A stretch of 64,000 nucleotides of DNA from Crambe crambe (lineage: Eukaryota > Porifera > Demospongiae > Poecilosclerida > Crambeidae): contig OZ004584.1 in the NCBI GenBank assembly GCA_963924555.1, positions 6,819,001 through 6,883,000 on the forward strand. The letters are read 5' to 3'. The notes under the pieces were generated by a model, which did no database searches, had not been told where the DNA came from, and worked only from the letters and a program-made list of their open reading frames with translations. Made by a program: the position numbers and the translations under genes. Shown one piece after another: positions 22,672 through 34,152 of the stretch; position 1 is the first letter of the stretch; the number at the start of each line of letters is the position of its first letter.

Positions 22672-24934
22672 TGTAAAAGTATGAAGGAATGGAGTTACTC
22701 TTGATGAGCAAGTCTGGTTTGGGATCTTGTCATGATCCTTCGAGGTGGTTCCTCAGGTAACTGCGTAGGAGGATTTGGTGGCAATAGGTTGTGTGAAAAT
22801 TTTCCCAACTGATTTACCATTCCCATAAATCGACGGAGATCGGTGATGTTGTTTGGAGGTTTCATTTGAAGAACTGCTGTAGTTTTGGCGGGGTCTGCTT
22901 GTATACCACATTGGTCGATTAAATGACCCAAGAATTTGACTCTTGTTTCATTAAATTTGCATTTCTCTGCGTTGAGTGTGACACCCGCTGCTTCTAGGCG
23001 TTTCAACACTGCAATTAGCCTCTTATCATGCTCAGTCTGGTTTGATCCAAATATTAAAATATCATCCATCAAGCAGACAACTCCTGTTAGCCCCTCCAAA
23101 ATTCTTTTCATTCGTTTCTGGAAAAGCTCAGGGGCACTTGATATTCCGAAGGGAAGTTTGTTGAAGCAATATCGACCTGCTGGTGTTATGAATGTGGTGA
23201 GTAGTCGCGATTCTTCTGCCAATGGTATTTGCCAGAAGCCACTATTGGCATCCAACTTGCTGAATATTTTGGCCCCGGCTAAAAGAGCTAATGTCTCATC
23301 CACCTTAGGAATAGGATGGACTTCTCTCAGCACACTCTCGTTGAGGGGTTTTAAGTCCACACAGATACGAGCTCCATTGGGTTTGGGGACAACCACCATC
23401 CCTGCACACCATGGAGTGGGTTCATCCACCTTTGAGATGACACCCAGTTTCTCCATTTTGTCTAATTCTTCTTGGACTTTCTGACGTAATGGAATAGGAA
23501 CTCTTCTTGGTGTGTAAAGAGCATGTGGGGTCGCATTATCTTTCAATTTGATTGTGTAATCTTCACCAATTTTTCCAAGACCCTGGAATAGCTTCCCAAA
23601 TCTTCCTCGTACATCTACTCCATTGCAATAATTGGCCTCCATTATGTTCACAAGTTTTAGGGCAGTGATGGCCGGCAATCCCAGTAAGTTATTCCTTAAA
23701 CCTCGGACAACAAAGATTATTTGATGGGAAGAGGAATCTTTGTGAGTGAGTAGGGCTGAGAATTGGCCTATAACTTCCAGTGATTCTCGTGTTGGTCCAC
23801 TAAGAACTTTGGTTGTTTCTTGCAGGGTTATTTCAGGGAGAGTCTTGTAGGTTTCCTCCATAATTGCTGTAACCTCTGCCCCAGTATCCAGTTTGAAGTC
23901 TACAGCTGTATTCTTCATTTGGATCTTGCAGTGCCACGAGAACTTGTTTTCTGTGACAGCATCAACAATGTCAAGGTAAGCAGTGTCCATATTCATATTA
24001 GTGGCTGCTGCTTGTGTTTTTGAGAAACATCTGGCTCCAAAGTGACCTTTACGATTGCACTTATAGCAGGTTGCATTCATGGCAGGACATTTGTCTCCAG
24101 GCACATGTTTATCATGACCACATCTTGTACATTTTGATGTTCTAGCACGGGCTCCACCACCTCGGCCACTTTGACCTTTGTTGACCTCATCAATAGTGAT
24201 TGGGTCTTTCTTGCTGCCTTCTTGTAGAAAGGCCTGTTGTTCTGTTACCGCTTCCTTCTGTCTTATGGCTTTCTTGGCTTTTTCTAGAGTTAGAGTGGCA
24301 TCCATTTGTAGTTTTTCAGAGAGTGCCACATCTCTAATGCCTACCACTAAGCGGTCTCGCAACATTTCTTGTTTAAGGGTTCCATACTCGCAATTCTCAA
24401 TTAGTTCATAGAGTGTTGTAATGTATTGCTCAGAAGATTCACCCTCTCTCTGATCTCTGCAGTTGAATTTTGCCCTCTCATATATAGTATTTTTCCTAAC
24501 TTGGAAATAATCATCAAATTTCTCCATGACTGTATCATACATTTTCCGTCCCTCTGCTGTGATGTTTGTAGAGCTGAGGACAGCATCAGCTTCCTCTCCC
24601 ATACAGTATAGCAATGTACTGACTTGTCTGAGGTTGTCTTGGCTGGCTAAATTGGAGGCTTGTCGGTATTGTTCAAATCGCCTCTTCCATTTCGCCCAGT
24701 TGTCAGAATTTTTGAAGTCAAAGGGTTCTGGAGCAGGTAAGCGAAGTTCAGCCATCTATCCCACTTCTGACACCATGTAAAAGTATGAAATACTAATGGA
24801 CCAATCAGTTAACTCTCATCTATGAGCAGCTGCTCAATCACGAGACTCACATACAAAATGACATAACTATAGGATGATACAATGTCATGTATAATAACTA
24901 ATGGAAATACACAACTAAACATAATACTGTCACA
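22672..24934 (-). mobile_element. Internally deleted Ty3/Gypsy-type LTR element
   Basis: Flanked by a 5-bp duplication GGAGT at 22667-22671 and 24935-24939. The 5' LTR (minus strand) is 24776-24934 (159 bp, TG...CA). TGGTGTCAGAAGTGGGAT follows directly and looks like a primer-binding site. The 3' LTR is reduced to a stub of about 14-25 nt at 22672. The coding part runs gag, zinc knuckles, protease, reverse transcriptase, then jumps to the C-terminal tail, so RNase H and integrase are gone. It can only have moved with help, or was deleted after insertion. Confidence 0.85.
22695..24755 (-). CDS. gag-protease-reverse transcriptase polyprotein of the deleted LTR element (686 aa)
   Basis: Order: gag N-terminal region (residues 1-190, starting MAELRLPAPEPF), two Cys/His knuckles (CTRCGHDKHVPGDKC and CYKCNRKGHFGARC, about 210-245), an aspartic protease motif LDTGAEV (about 290), and reverse transcriptase (about 420-640) with KLDANSGFWQIPL, LPFGISSAPE and active-site LMDD in place of the usual Y/VxDD. 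The sequence then runs from GKFSHNLL into a proline-rich end (PPRRIMTRSQTR) typical of the polyprotein C-terminus. About 500 residues of RNase H/integrase are missing but the frame is kept. Start chosen as the first Met after the primer-binding site. Confidence 0.85.
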   Translation of the reverse strand: MAELRLPAPEPFDFKNSDNWAKWKRRFEQYRQASNLASQDNLRQVSTLLYCMGEEADAVLSSTNITAEGRKMYDTVMEKFDDYFQVRKNTIYERAKFNCRDQREGESSEQYITTLYELIENCEYGTLKQEMLRDRLVVGIRDVALSEKLQMDATLTLEKAKKAIRQKEAVTEQQAFLQEGSKKDPITIDEVNKGQSGRGGGARARTSKCTRCGHDKHVPGDKCPAMNATCYKCNRKGHFGARCFSKTQAAATNMNMDTAYLDIVDAVTENKFSWHCKIQMKNTAVDFKLDTGAEVTAIMEETYKTLPEITLQETTKVLSGPTRESLEVIGQFSALLTHKDSSSHQIIFVVRGLRNNLLGLPAITALKLVNIMEANYCNGVDVRGRFGKLFQGLGKIGEDYTIKLKDNATPHALYTPRRVPIPLRQKVQEELDKMEKLGVISKVDEPTPWCAGMVVVPKPNGARICVDLKPLNESVLREVHPIPKVDETLALLAGAKIFSKLDANSGFWQIPLAEESRLLTTFITPAGRYCFNKLPFGISSAPELFQKRMKRILEGLTGVVCLMDDILIFGSNQTEHDKRLIAVLKRLEAAGVTLNAEKCKFNETRVKFLGHLIDQCGIQADPAKTTAVLQMKPPNNITDLRRFMGMVNQLGKFSHNLLPPNPPTQLPEEPPRRIMTRSQTRLAHQE

Positions 24935-25177
24935 GGAGTGAAGTAGGAATAGTATCTCGTACTTGATGATGGGTAAGGGTCACTTCACTAAGTTTACTCT
25001 CTTGCATGCAGTTATAATACATATTCCAGCTAGATTTTTGGGCCATACTGCTTCGATGCTGCAGTACTTGGTTTTCATAATGAAGCTGCAGTTATAATAG
25101 CTATAATAATTATTATGTGCTAAATTTGTGGTCATCCCTACTTCACATTTTTATTTCGAAGAAATTTTTTGCATTCA

Positions 25178-25697
25178 TAAAGAAAAAGAACAAAAGTCAA
25201 TTTTAGAACTTGTTTTTTTCTTATGTTAGCGAATGAATTTTTGGCTTTTGAACATTCTCCTCTCTTCTTTGTAGATATAATAATTCATTGTAGCTTCTGA
25301 GAACCTGTAGAGTAAGGGTAGAAGAGAAAGAAGAGTTTTTACTTATACAGTCCTATGACCTTTGACCCGCCATCCCTATTTAGAGAGTGCTAGCGCACTC
25401 TCTGATATGTAATGATAGCACAGATGATTTTGGGGAAAAAGCTAATTGATAAGCATACACTGATGATGGCTCTGAGTAGCAGCTAATTTCCTGATTTAAT
25501 AATTATGAGTGTGAGAGTTATGTATTGATATTGAAATTTAATGACTGATTAGAACTTTTAGTGTGATGATTAACTTTATGATACAATGTGTTATGATGGG
25601 AATAAAAAACAAGCAATGATTATAGCAACTACAATGTGTATTGGGCTACAGGAGGTTACGAAGCTGAATTGGGAGTGACCATCAGTGTTCGTAGGTG

Positions 25698-25748
<51 letters not shown>

Positions 25749-26150
25749 GGGGGGGGGGGGGGAGGGGGGTGGGAAGGAAGAGAGTGTCAATAAAGAAATG
25801 TCAATAAGTCAATAAAGAAACTCTTGAAATGTAAAAACCATTAGCTATAGAGGAACCTCCAAAAATGGACACACTTGGGGACCCAGCCTTTTGTTGATCC
25901 TTGTAGAGAGGTTGTGGTCAGTTCGTACATGTATAACAAGATTGTTTTTGTTGAGAGGTATGTCCTTTTTTGTTCCCAGGCTGATTTTTTTGTGGGGAAC
26001 AAGGCATATAATTGGGAGATATTATTGCATTTTTTAAAGAGGACACTGAGGCTCCACTGTAACTTGCCAAAAAGGGTCATAAATTGTCACACTTCTTGTC
26101 TCCTTCTTTTATACCAACCTGTTTTAAAGATTCTCACCATGGTTGAGCCC
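25178..26150. other. Intergenic 3' flank of unit K
   Basis: No gene. From about 25410 it duplicates the segment 4550-5330 next to unit C. It contains the long (TG)n/G-run tract listed separately. Confidence 0.6.
25699..25773. repeat. (TG)n followed by poly-G
   Basis: About 24 TG units and then a run of more than 15 G with interruptions. It is potentially Z-DNA and quadruplex forming, and expanded relative to the paralogous tract at 4855-4880. Confidence 0.95.
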
Positions 26151-28343
26151 TCAATGCTTCCTCCTCTCTTCTCCCAATGGAACCACATTGGAGTAAATTG
26201 TTGCATCAGGTCCAACTATTTCAAGTCTCGGAGTTAAAGGAGGAATCTCAGCATAAACTGGCTATTGAAACATAAAGAGAATGATAAATTCAATTATCAT
26301 AGCTGTGTAGGTATTAGTCTATCATCACCTCTACTTTACCAACATCTTTAGTAATGGCATATGCACTGTTTTCCTGAATGTGTATTTCTGGGTGATTTTG
26401 TCTATCTTGAGCGGTGGCCACCATTTCAGAAGATCTCTATAATGAATCATCAGAAAGTATGACTAACTTTGGCTTAAGATGATGTTATTTTTGTTAAGAA
26501 AGTATGCATGCATCCTTTCATCATGCCAATGGCAGCCATTTTGGTAAGAGCATAATACAAATTGTGCACCAAAATGGCCTCTGTTGGGATGCATAGTAAA
26601 AGGATACATTGTAAACACTCAGATCAACTGTAACTAGCTCCATTTGGAGCTAAATGGAAAGAAAGTAAAAATTGCTTTGAGTTCATCAGTAATTATAGCT
26701 AGCTAGTTCTTCTTGTAGCTATGGATACCTCTTCTCTTTGAGGATCCTTAAGCTTGATAACTGTGTACGCACTGTTTTCATGAGTTCGTATCTCAAGGTT
26801 TATTACTTCACCAGATGATTTTTGGCTATGGTTCCTGCCTGTGGGAGTGTTGTAACATAGCATAAGTGAATCATCATGAATTTGAAAGTGCTATGTAGCT
26901 GTCATATTGATCAACTGTCTAAGCTGTAGTGATATAAATGTAGCTACCATTTTTCATGTGATGTAACCAATAGCAACAGCAAAATGTTGATAGCAGTAGA
27001 ATGAATGCTAATATGGTCACCACTGCATGGAAATATAACAATAACAGTGACACGATTCTACCATAATATTTACCAATACCCACAGCAATTATCACATTCA
27101 AATACTCAAAGGAGGAGGAATCTATAGAATAGTATATGATATACATTAGTATATGACATACATTAGTCTATGGTAAGTTAATTCTTACTGATTATAGTCG
27201 AAATGATCTTTTGTGTTGTCATATTAGTTGGGTTACTTTCACTTGGGAAGTACATCACAAGGATAACATTAGATAAATTTCCACCTTCAGTTTCCACATA
27301 AACAGTATAGTTGTTCACAGATGCATTGAAATATCTGCTACAGTTATTCTCACTGTTCAGAATGAAGTACTGCAACTGATTTAAACTAACTGAGCAGTTG
27401 CAATGAGTGTTATTGTCGTAAACAGTTAATTCTTGGAAGCATACAGATGTCACCTGCAAGAGAATGAGTAGCTAGCATTTTAACCCTTTAGATTAAAAAC
27501 ATACCAAAGATATATTCAGCTCCAATTCCGAATTAAGTCGTTGTTGTATTTGACCTGCACTAAGGAATATCCCTGAATAAAATTATAACAGTTAGTCACC
27601 TACATAATTATGTAGTACCCATTAGTTTCATTACCATCATAAAATTCTACATTCCTTGGATCACTAGGAGCCCCTCGACCTACTACATTCACTGCTGTGA
27701 TTATGAACTGATACTCTAACACTGATCCAAGGACTGAGTTGTTGGTAGGTAACGTGTAGTGAGGAGCTATGATGGAGCATTGTCCAAGATGGTGAAGTGG
27801 AATCTTCTCTCCCTCAGATACATTGTACACCTCCACACAGAATGTCATGTCTGGGTCAGTGTTAGTGATGTCCAGGGAGAAGGGAGGCTGCCAAGTCAGG
27901 GTGATGGAGGAACAGATAATGGAAAAATTGACATCTTTGACTTTATCAAGCAGTCCTATAAGTATCAAAAGTTTAATAATGACTAAGTGATGAGATAATA
28001 ATTGCTACTTTCCTTGTATCTGGACAAAGAACACTTCACCATAGAGTATTGTGGGGTCACTAACATTAAAGATATTATGTCTTTCACATTGGACTACAGA
28101 GTTCTGAAATGTTTCAGTACAGTTCAAATGCAGCATTCGGTGTTCAAATGTAGTGGTGATTCGAGATCGTTCTTCAATAATATTGTTTAATGAGATATTA
28201 TTGACTGTCCACATGATTGCATAATCACCTATAGGTTTGAACTGACAATTGAATTCAGCCACTTGATGTAGGCCACAAATCACTTGTGATGACATGGAAC
28301 TTTCTGTAGCTAACAATAATAATATCACTACCTTTATTATCAT
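26151..28343 (-). CDS. Unit K: Ig-FN3 receptor, short tail with ITIM/ITSM-type motifs, intact
   Basis: Exons: signal + Ig 28343-28013 (MIIKVVILLLL start), FN3 27955-27635, linker 27572-27505, Cys-rich 27453-27189, TM 27121-27074 and 27022-26948, tail 26838-26729, 26436-26329, terminal 26261-26151 with TGA. Sum 1437 nt (478 aa). Ig core: EFNC, IMWTVNN, VVQCER. The TM helix is followed by CCCYWLHHMKN. Motifs: SAYTVI (ITIM), PVYAEI (YxxI), TIYSNV (TxYxxV). The membrane-proximal NCSRC of its relatives reads NCSRY, losing one Cys. The head matches the DD-type units D and N, while the tail matches C/M/R, so K is a hybrid of the two classes. Confidence 0.8.
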
Positions 28344-28404
28344 AGTGAATTAGCTACTGTAGGCAACTTGCTTTTACCGAAATTAGTTAGTAGAGCAATA
28401 GTTC

Positions 28405-28445
28405 ATGCTCGCGCGTGCGCGTGCAACATTAATTGCTTATACGCG
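28405..28445 (-). promoter_or_regulatory. CpG-rich promoter candidate of unit K (NRF1-like)
   Basis: GCTCGCGCGTGCGCGTGCAA at about 28407-28426, 65-85 nt upstream of the start codon, contains overlapping NRF1-like GCGCGTGCGC. A comparable site stands upstream of N. No TATA box seen. Confidence 0.45.
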
Positions 28446-28469
28446 TGACATTCTGGATAGGTCCGTTTA

Positions 28470-29860
28470 AAGTGAAAACTCAACCGTGACTTCAAGATAT
28501 GCGACATTGCTTTTTTTCATTTTCAAGGTCTCTAGCTAATTTGCTTGCAAATTCACTCCGATGGGAACAATCTTACATCTGTATGCAGCAGTGAAAGGCT
28601 TTATGTAAAATAATCAAACATTTCCCCTTCATTAAGACTTAATAAAACCACTTACCTTCTTCTTCTTTAGTATCCCCTTCTTCTATAGCAATGTACTAGC
28701 TATAATTATAGCTTCAATTTTTAGATTGCTCTGTGGTGGCATTATAATAAACTTCGAAGGAACTATGTTGTAGCTATAGTACATTTGTGTATCACTTTGA
28801 GATGAACATGAGAGGTTTCTCTATAGATTAATCAATCATCATGAATAATAAGAGCTATACCTCACTACTCAAAAAATATAGCTGGGTGAAGCTTGTGGTT
28901 ACAGCTGGGTCATCTTGAGTATTATGCATACATGCATGCTCTGCAAGCTATGTAAGCCATTCCCCAAATAGCTACGTAGCTATGTAAAAAAGCAACCACG
29001 AGTGTACATAATAATAGTATGTTTCAACAAAATATTTCATGAAGCCTATTCAATCTCAAAGTCAAGACTCTTTCTGTATTGTAACAATAACAAAAACATC
29101 TTTCACCAATAGCTATAATATATATTATTTTGATGAAAATTAGCTAATTTGCTTCAATCTCCAAGCTATCCATCACTGGGTCAGGTGGATCAGTGGGTAT
29201 CTTGCATGGGTTTTGACTCTAATGCAAGGTGTAGAGAAATTGACAATATCTCATGAATCAGCTACAGTGACTAGGACCTATAGATCACCAGTTACCACCA
29301 ACAACAATAGCACCACACAGCAACAACAATAACAAGCAGAAAGATAAAGGCCATCTTTATAATTTTATAGCTACAGTATACAGATTATTATGATACTATA
29401 GTTTATTATGCCACTGCAAAGAAAATATCGTAGTATTATTATAATAAAGTTATGCATGTGACTGATCATTCAGGTTCCCAGAACATAGATAACAGTTGTT
29501 GGAGAGCCATGCATGCATGACCAACTCAGTTTGTTTTGTATTTCATGATTTAGTTTTCTATAGCAACAGCTAATCGTCCCAAATAGTAGCTATTACTAGA
29601 TAATAATAGCTACTGCAAAGATGTAGCTAGATTGTTTGTGTAGCTCTTTCTCCCATCCCTAAAGCAAATCATGGCTACATACATAGGATATTTCAAAGTG
29701 CAGTGAAAATATCCACGTTCAATTTCATCTTTCCACACAATCATTAAATTTTAGCTACACTAATTTGATTACAGGCAATAGTATAACAGTCGGCTTATGT
29801 AAACACACTGTCATTGTTAGTCACATGAAAGATATTTTCTTGATAAATAATTAATAGCTA
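28470..29860 (-). pseudogene. Decayed 3' end of a DD receptor unit upstream of K
   Basis: Weak remnants on the minus strand: a DD exon at about 28620-28475 (pieces matching DLVPIA, EFANKLA and the YLEVTVE region of F, with deletions), a tail exon at about 28830-28700 resembling the F exon with LSCSS and VPSK, another about 28930-28860 and, near 29855-29819, the last codons of an O-type DD (matching RKYLSCD). The block corresponds to 37326-38810 upstream of N. No open frame of useful length remains. Confidence 0.6.
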
Positions 29861-30591
29861 GCTAGCTTGTTTGTGAGATCACAGTACATATATCCATGCA
29901 TCCATAACTGTTTTCATTCATTCAACAATATTGGCGGGAAGTCGATCAGCCAATTCTCTTATATAATTAGCTGAAAAAGGTTTGGTAATACACTGTAGGA
30001 GCCACTCCCCCAAACGTCCTCCATTAGCTACTGCACTATAACCTGAAGCTGTAGGGATTCAATTTATTGGCTGGATATAGAACAATAGATTGATTCCATT
30101 TCCATCCTTCATCCCTACCCTTGTTTCCTTATTTTTTGAGCAATTAGCTAAAGGTCATCCCTAATTTGGAAACCTTCTTGCATATAAAATCTCTTAGGAA
30201 GACAATCATTTATGTGTGGGTGCAACATTAATGAAAGACAACATCGTGTCACTGATATACATACTAGCTAGCCTTATAGTGTGCAGAACTGTATAATTAT
30301 TAATTATAAAAAAGGTTTTAGAGACCGAAAAGAAGTGGATGACATTAAAATAATGTGGGTACCCACGAATTCGAAATGTCCAGTCTTGCAATTAATTTCC
30401 TGCAGTAAAAAATCATTACCTGATCAATTGAAGTTATAGTGATACTGTTTTCAGGTGCTGGGAAATGGGGGGAGGGGAGTGTCATAGAAAATGCAAAAAC
30501 TGCTTATTATATCAGGACACATTTCAAAGATGCCCATTAGATACGTAACTCCACCCGTTAAAGATTCTCACTGTGTGTTATTGTTGAGCTC
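29861..30591. other. Intergenic 3' flank of unit M
   Basis: No gene. From about 30290 it matches the flanks of J and R. The first 400 nt show no match to anything else I recognise. Confidence 0.5.
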
Positions 30592-33237
30592 TCAATGTTT
30601 CCTCCTAACCACATTTGAGTAAAATGTTGCTTCAGGTTCAATTATTTCAACTCTCGGAGTTAAAGGAGGAATCTCAGCATAAACTGGCTATAATAATGTA
30701 GATCTATACATGAGAGACAAAGTTCTAAGAAAGTTCAATTAGCTAATAGTCACCATCACCTCTACTTTACCAACATCTTTAGTGAGGGCATATGCACTAT
30801 TTTCTTGAACGTGTATTTCTGGGTCATTTTGTCTGTCTTTGGCAGTGGTTATCACTTCAGAAGATCTCTTAGGCTATTAGGATAATGAATTCATCATGAA
30901 ATATGACAACACTTTATTAAGATATGCTTAAAATGAACTTTTTTTCCTTTGGATCAAAAAGGAAGACAATAAAACCAGTGATTGTCGCTCTGAGGCTACA
31001 ATTTCAATGTTCTTCATCAATACCTCTTCTCTTTGAGCATCCTTAAGCTTGATAACTGTGTATGCACTGTTTTCATGAGTTTGTATCTCAGGGTTTATTA
31101 CTTCATCAGATGATTTCTGGCCGCTATGGTTCCTACCTACATGTTATAGAATTAACGTGAGAGAGAATCCTCATGATAGCTATTGTAAGAGAAACTATCA
31201 ATTTATGGCAATCACTAACTGTCTAAGGAAGTATTATAATAGTCACCACTTTTCACATGATGTAACCAATAGCAACAGCAAAATGTTGATAGCAGTAGAA
31301 TGAATACAAGCATGCTCATCACTGCATGGAAAGATAACAAATTAATAACAGTGAGCGACAAGATTTCACATAGCTACGTAATAATATTTACCAACACCCA
31401 CAGATACTGCAATTACCACATTCGAATGCTCGAAAGAAGAAGAGTCTACACATACGTGGTAAGCAATAACTAACATAGCATCATGGCACAACAGCTGCTT
31501 ACCAACTGTTGAAAACCTTTTTTGTGTTATCTTATTATTAGTTGGGTTGTTTTCACTTGGGAAGTACATCACAAGAATAACATTAGATAAACTTCCACCA
31601 TCAGTTTCCACATAAACAGTATAGTTGCTTACAGATGCATTGAAACATCTGCTACAGTTATTCTCATCACTGTTCAAAATGAGGTACTGTAACTGATTCG
31701 ATGTAACTTGTGCTGGGCAGCTGCAGTGTGTGTTGTCATCATTATAGTCAAAGTGAATAGTATATTCTTGAAAGCATACAGATGTTACCTGAAATATAAT
31801 GAATACACCATTTAAAATTACCATTAATTATCATGATCACATACCAAAGATATATTCAGCTCCAATTCAGAATCAAACAGTTGTTGTATTTCTCCCTCAG
31901 AAATGAATATTCCTGAATTAATTTAGTAATCATAATACCAGCTAGCAGTTATTGTAGTACCCATTAGTTTCATTACCATCATAAAATTCTACATTCCTTG
32001 GATCACTAGGAACCCCTCGACCTACTACATTCACTGCTGTGACTATGAACTGATAGTGAAGCATCAGTCCAGAGTTGTTGGTGGGTATTGTGTAGTGAGG
32101 AGTCGCAATGGAGCATTGTCCAAGGTGGTGAAGTGGAATCCTCTCTCCCTTGGATACATTGTACACATCCACACAAAACACCATGTCTGGGTCAGTGTTA
32201 GTGATGTCCAAGGAGAAGGGAGGCTGCCAAGTCACGGTGATGGAGGAACAGTTAATGGAAACATTCACTTCTCTCACTTTAGCAAGTAGTCCTGGAGGAA
32301 TAAATCTGCTATTAACAGATAGTGTAAATCATAAGTTAGCTTTCCTTGAATGCGGACTGTAATTAAGTCACCATAAATGATACCAGAGCTTATATTTGCT
32401 ATATCAAGTACCATACACTGAACTGTAACATTTTCATTTTGTTCTGTACAGTTTATCTGAAATTCTTTGAATAATGTTTGCTCTCCAGTTCTTATTTGTA
32501 AGGTATTATGGGTGACAGTCCATAGAATTGCAGGTAGAATTAGAGATGACGTATTCAAGTTGCAATGAAATTCAGCTATTTGATATAAATCACACACCAC
32601 TTCTACATACATAAGCACATTGAAGAGTTTGATTGCTGTGTATAAGCTATTAAAACAATACCTTTTCCTTCCCCTAACTTAATAAATACTAGCATAAGAG
32701 CAAAGAAGTATCTTCCTGCCATAACTATCGAAACTCAAAGATAGATGTAGCTCACTAGTTTAGAAAATAAATGTGAATGATGTAACTAAAATAATTATTA
32801 TTATAGCTACACCTTGTATTTGGATGTGGTATACATCTCCAAGAACATCTGGGTCACTTCGATTGAAGATATTTCGTTTTTTGCATTGAATTGTAGAGCC
32901 TTCAAATGTCTGAGTACAGTTCAGATTAAGCATCCGATTTCCAATAGTTGTATCAACTCCTTCAATTTGAGATGCTGAGACATTGTTGATCGTCCATTCT
33001 ATTGCATGTAGACCCAGTGGGATGAAGTCCAAGGTACAGTTTAATACAACATGTTGATGCAGACCACAAATCACCACCAATGATGCTATCACCATAATAA
33101 GACCAATAATTTTAGCTAATAGCTCTATAGTGGCTAACTTCATTATGTAGCTAGATACTTGAACTATAGGTCATACCTTTACTGACATTAATCAATATTA
33201 AAATGATTCCCAATAATATGGTGGCACAGTCATCCAT
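30592..33237 (-). CDS. Unit M: short-tail receptor with two usable signal/Ig modules
   Basis: Exons: signal 1 33237-33177 (MDDCATILLGIIL), Ig 1 33085-32813, signal 2 32722-32662 (MAGRYFFALMLVF), Ig 2 32602-32345, FN3 32291-31977, linker 31912-31845, Cys-rich 31788-31503, TM 31445-31392 and 31321-31247, tail 31136-31024, 30873-30760, terminal 30687-30592. All modules are phase 1 to phase 1. Signal 1 + Ig 1 + rest gives 484 aa, signal 2 + Ig 2 + rest gives 479 aa, and signal 1 + both Igs would give 570 aa; all stay in frame. Motifs: SAYTVI (ITIM), PVYAEI, TFYSNV (TxYxxV). Ig 1 ends in a canonical CAAG|GT donor, Ig 2 in CAAG|GA. Alternative promoters or exclusive exons are the simplest reading. 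Confidence 0.75.
32345..32722 (-). CDS. Second signal/Ig exon pair of unit M
   Basis: Signal exon 32722-32662 (20 codons + 1 nt) and Ig exon 32602-32345 (86 codons). The Ig shows CDLYQ, FHC, LWTV, INC and VQC, so the core Cys and Trp are in place. It is the only undamaged copy of this module in the window; the ones in C and R are ruined. Because it starts with its own Met and hydrophobic leader, it should have its own promoter between 32723 and 32812. Confidence 0.65.
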
Positions 33238-33839
33238 TAATAACCTCAGTAATGATGGCTAGTATAGCTAGCTACATCATGAAACTGTTTATCATAGCAA
33301 AACCATAGTGTGCTATATTTGGAGTTGCCAAAACTGTTTGTATAAAATACATGACTTATCATCAAAACAAAATTTAATTTTAGACACAACTGACTAATGT
33401 CCTAGCTAGCTACACCATGTACCAATTCTGATACTTAGGAATATTTTTTTGATAAAGTACACGCCAACTCAAGCTCCTCTATATGACATAAAGCAGCAGT
33501 GATTTCTTTGAAGAGAGCTCTTATCTTGAAGAAGTACTCCAAGGTCTCCTGCAAACATGCCTTATTGCTTTCATTGTTAGTGTAAATCTCATCCTCAAGA
33601 TCCTCATCAATTCCTATCTTCAGTGCAAACTCACTCCACTTCCCGGCAATGGAATATAGATCATGAAACAAATCTTCTGCAGTCACGGGTGGCTTTTCTA
33701 AAGGTGTGAAGAAAGTTAAAGATATTATTGCTAATATTAGTATTCAGCCACTCCAACCTTGGAGCTAAATTTTGGTGCTAAGATAGTTAAATAATTGAAT
33801 ACGTGACCGATATTTTGGGCAATTTGTTATTCACTGTAA

Positions 33840-33978
33840 GGTAAGACGGGGCAATTACGAGGGTGGGGTAATTCTATCATTTTATAATTTTTGTTTCTCG
33901 ACTAGGCCGACTGGAATATCACTATTTTTACAGTGTCGGAATTGCCCCCACCCTCGTAATTGCCCTGCCTAATTACCT
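33840..33978. mobile_element. 139-bp MITE in an intron of unit N
   Basis: Inverted ends built on GGGCAATTACGAGGGTGGGG, flanked by TAA on both sides. D and S have the empty site (CACTGTAA followed by the ACATGGG side), which fixes the boundaries. Confidence 0.85.
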
Positions 33979-34044
33979 TAATGAAAACATGGGATTTCAC
34001 TGCTCTGCAGTCTTGGTATGTAGGGAGTGCGTAGGAAAAGGTAC

Positions 34045-34152
34045 ACTGTAAAAACGAAAGTGTGTACTACACACTAAATTGTCACACTAAAAACAAAACA
34101 GTGTGTGTATTGGGACAAAATGGTGTGCAGTAAGCACTTTTGTTTTTACAGT
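34045..34152. mobile_element. 108-bp MITE with ACTGTAAAAAC termini
   Basis: ACTGTAAAAACGAAAGTG at the left pairs with CACTTTTGTTTTTACAGT at the right; flanked by GTAC on both sides. A related terminus (ACTGTAAAAACAAGTGTG) begins at about 53630. Confidence 0.85.

Larger units (their letters stand above)
22407..25177. mobile_element. Fold-back element with about 240-bp inverted arms, split by an LTR element
   Basis: The left arm 22407-22650 and right arm 24935-25177 are inverted copies of each other, starting from TGAATGCAAAAAATTTCTTCG. Between them sit the LTR element 22672-24934 and a short centre (about 22651-22671). Removing the LTR element and one target copy gives a palindrome of about 510 bp. 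No own coding sequence. Confidence 0.8.

Noticed and set aside
22936..23484. 182-codon plus-strand frame
   Set aside because: Antisense of the reverse transcriptase region; no start context or domain of its own.
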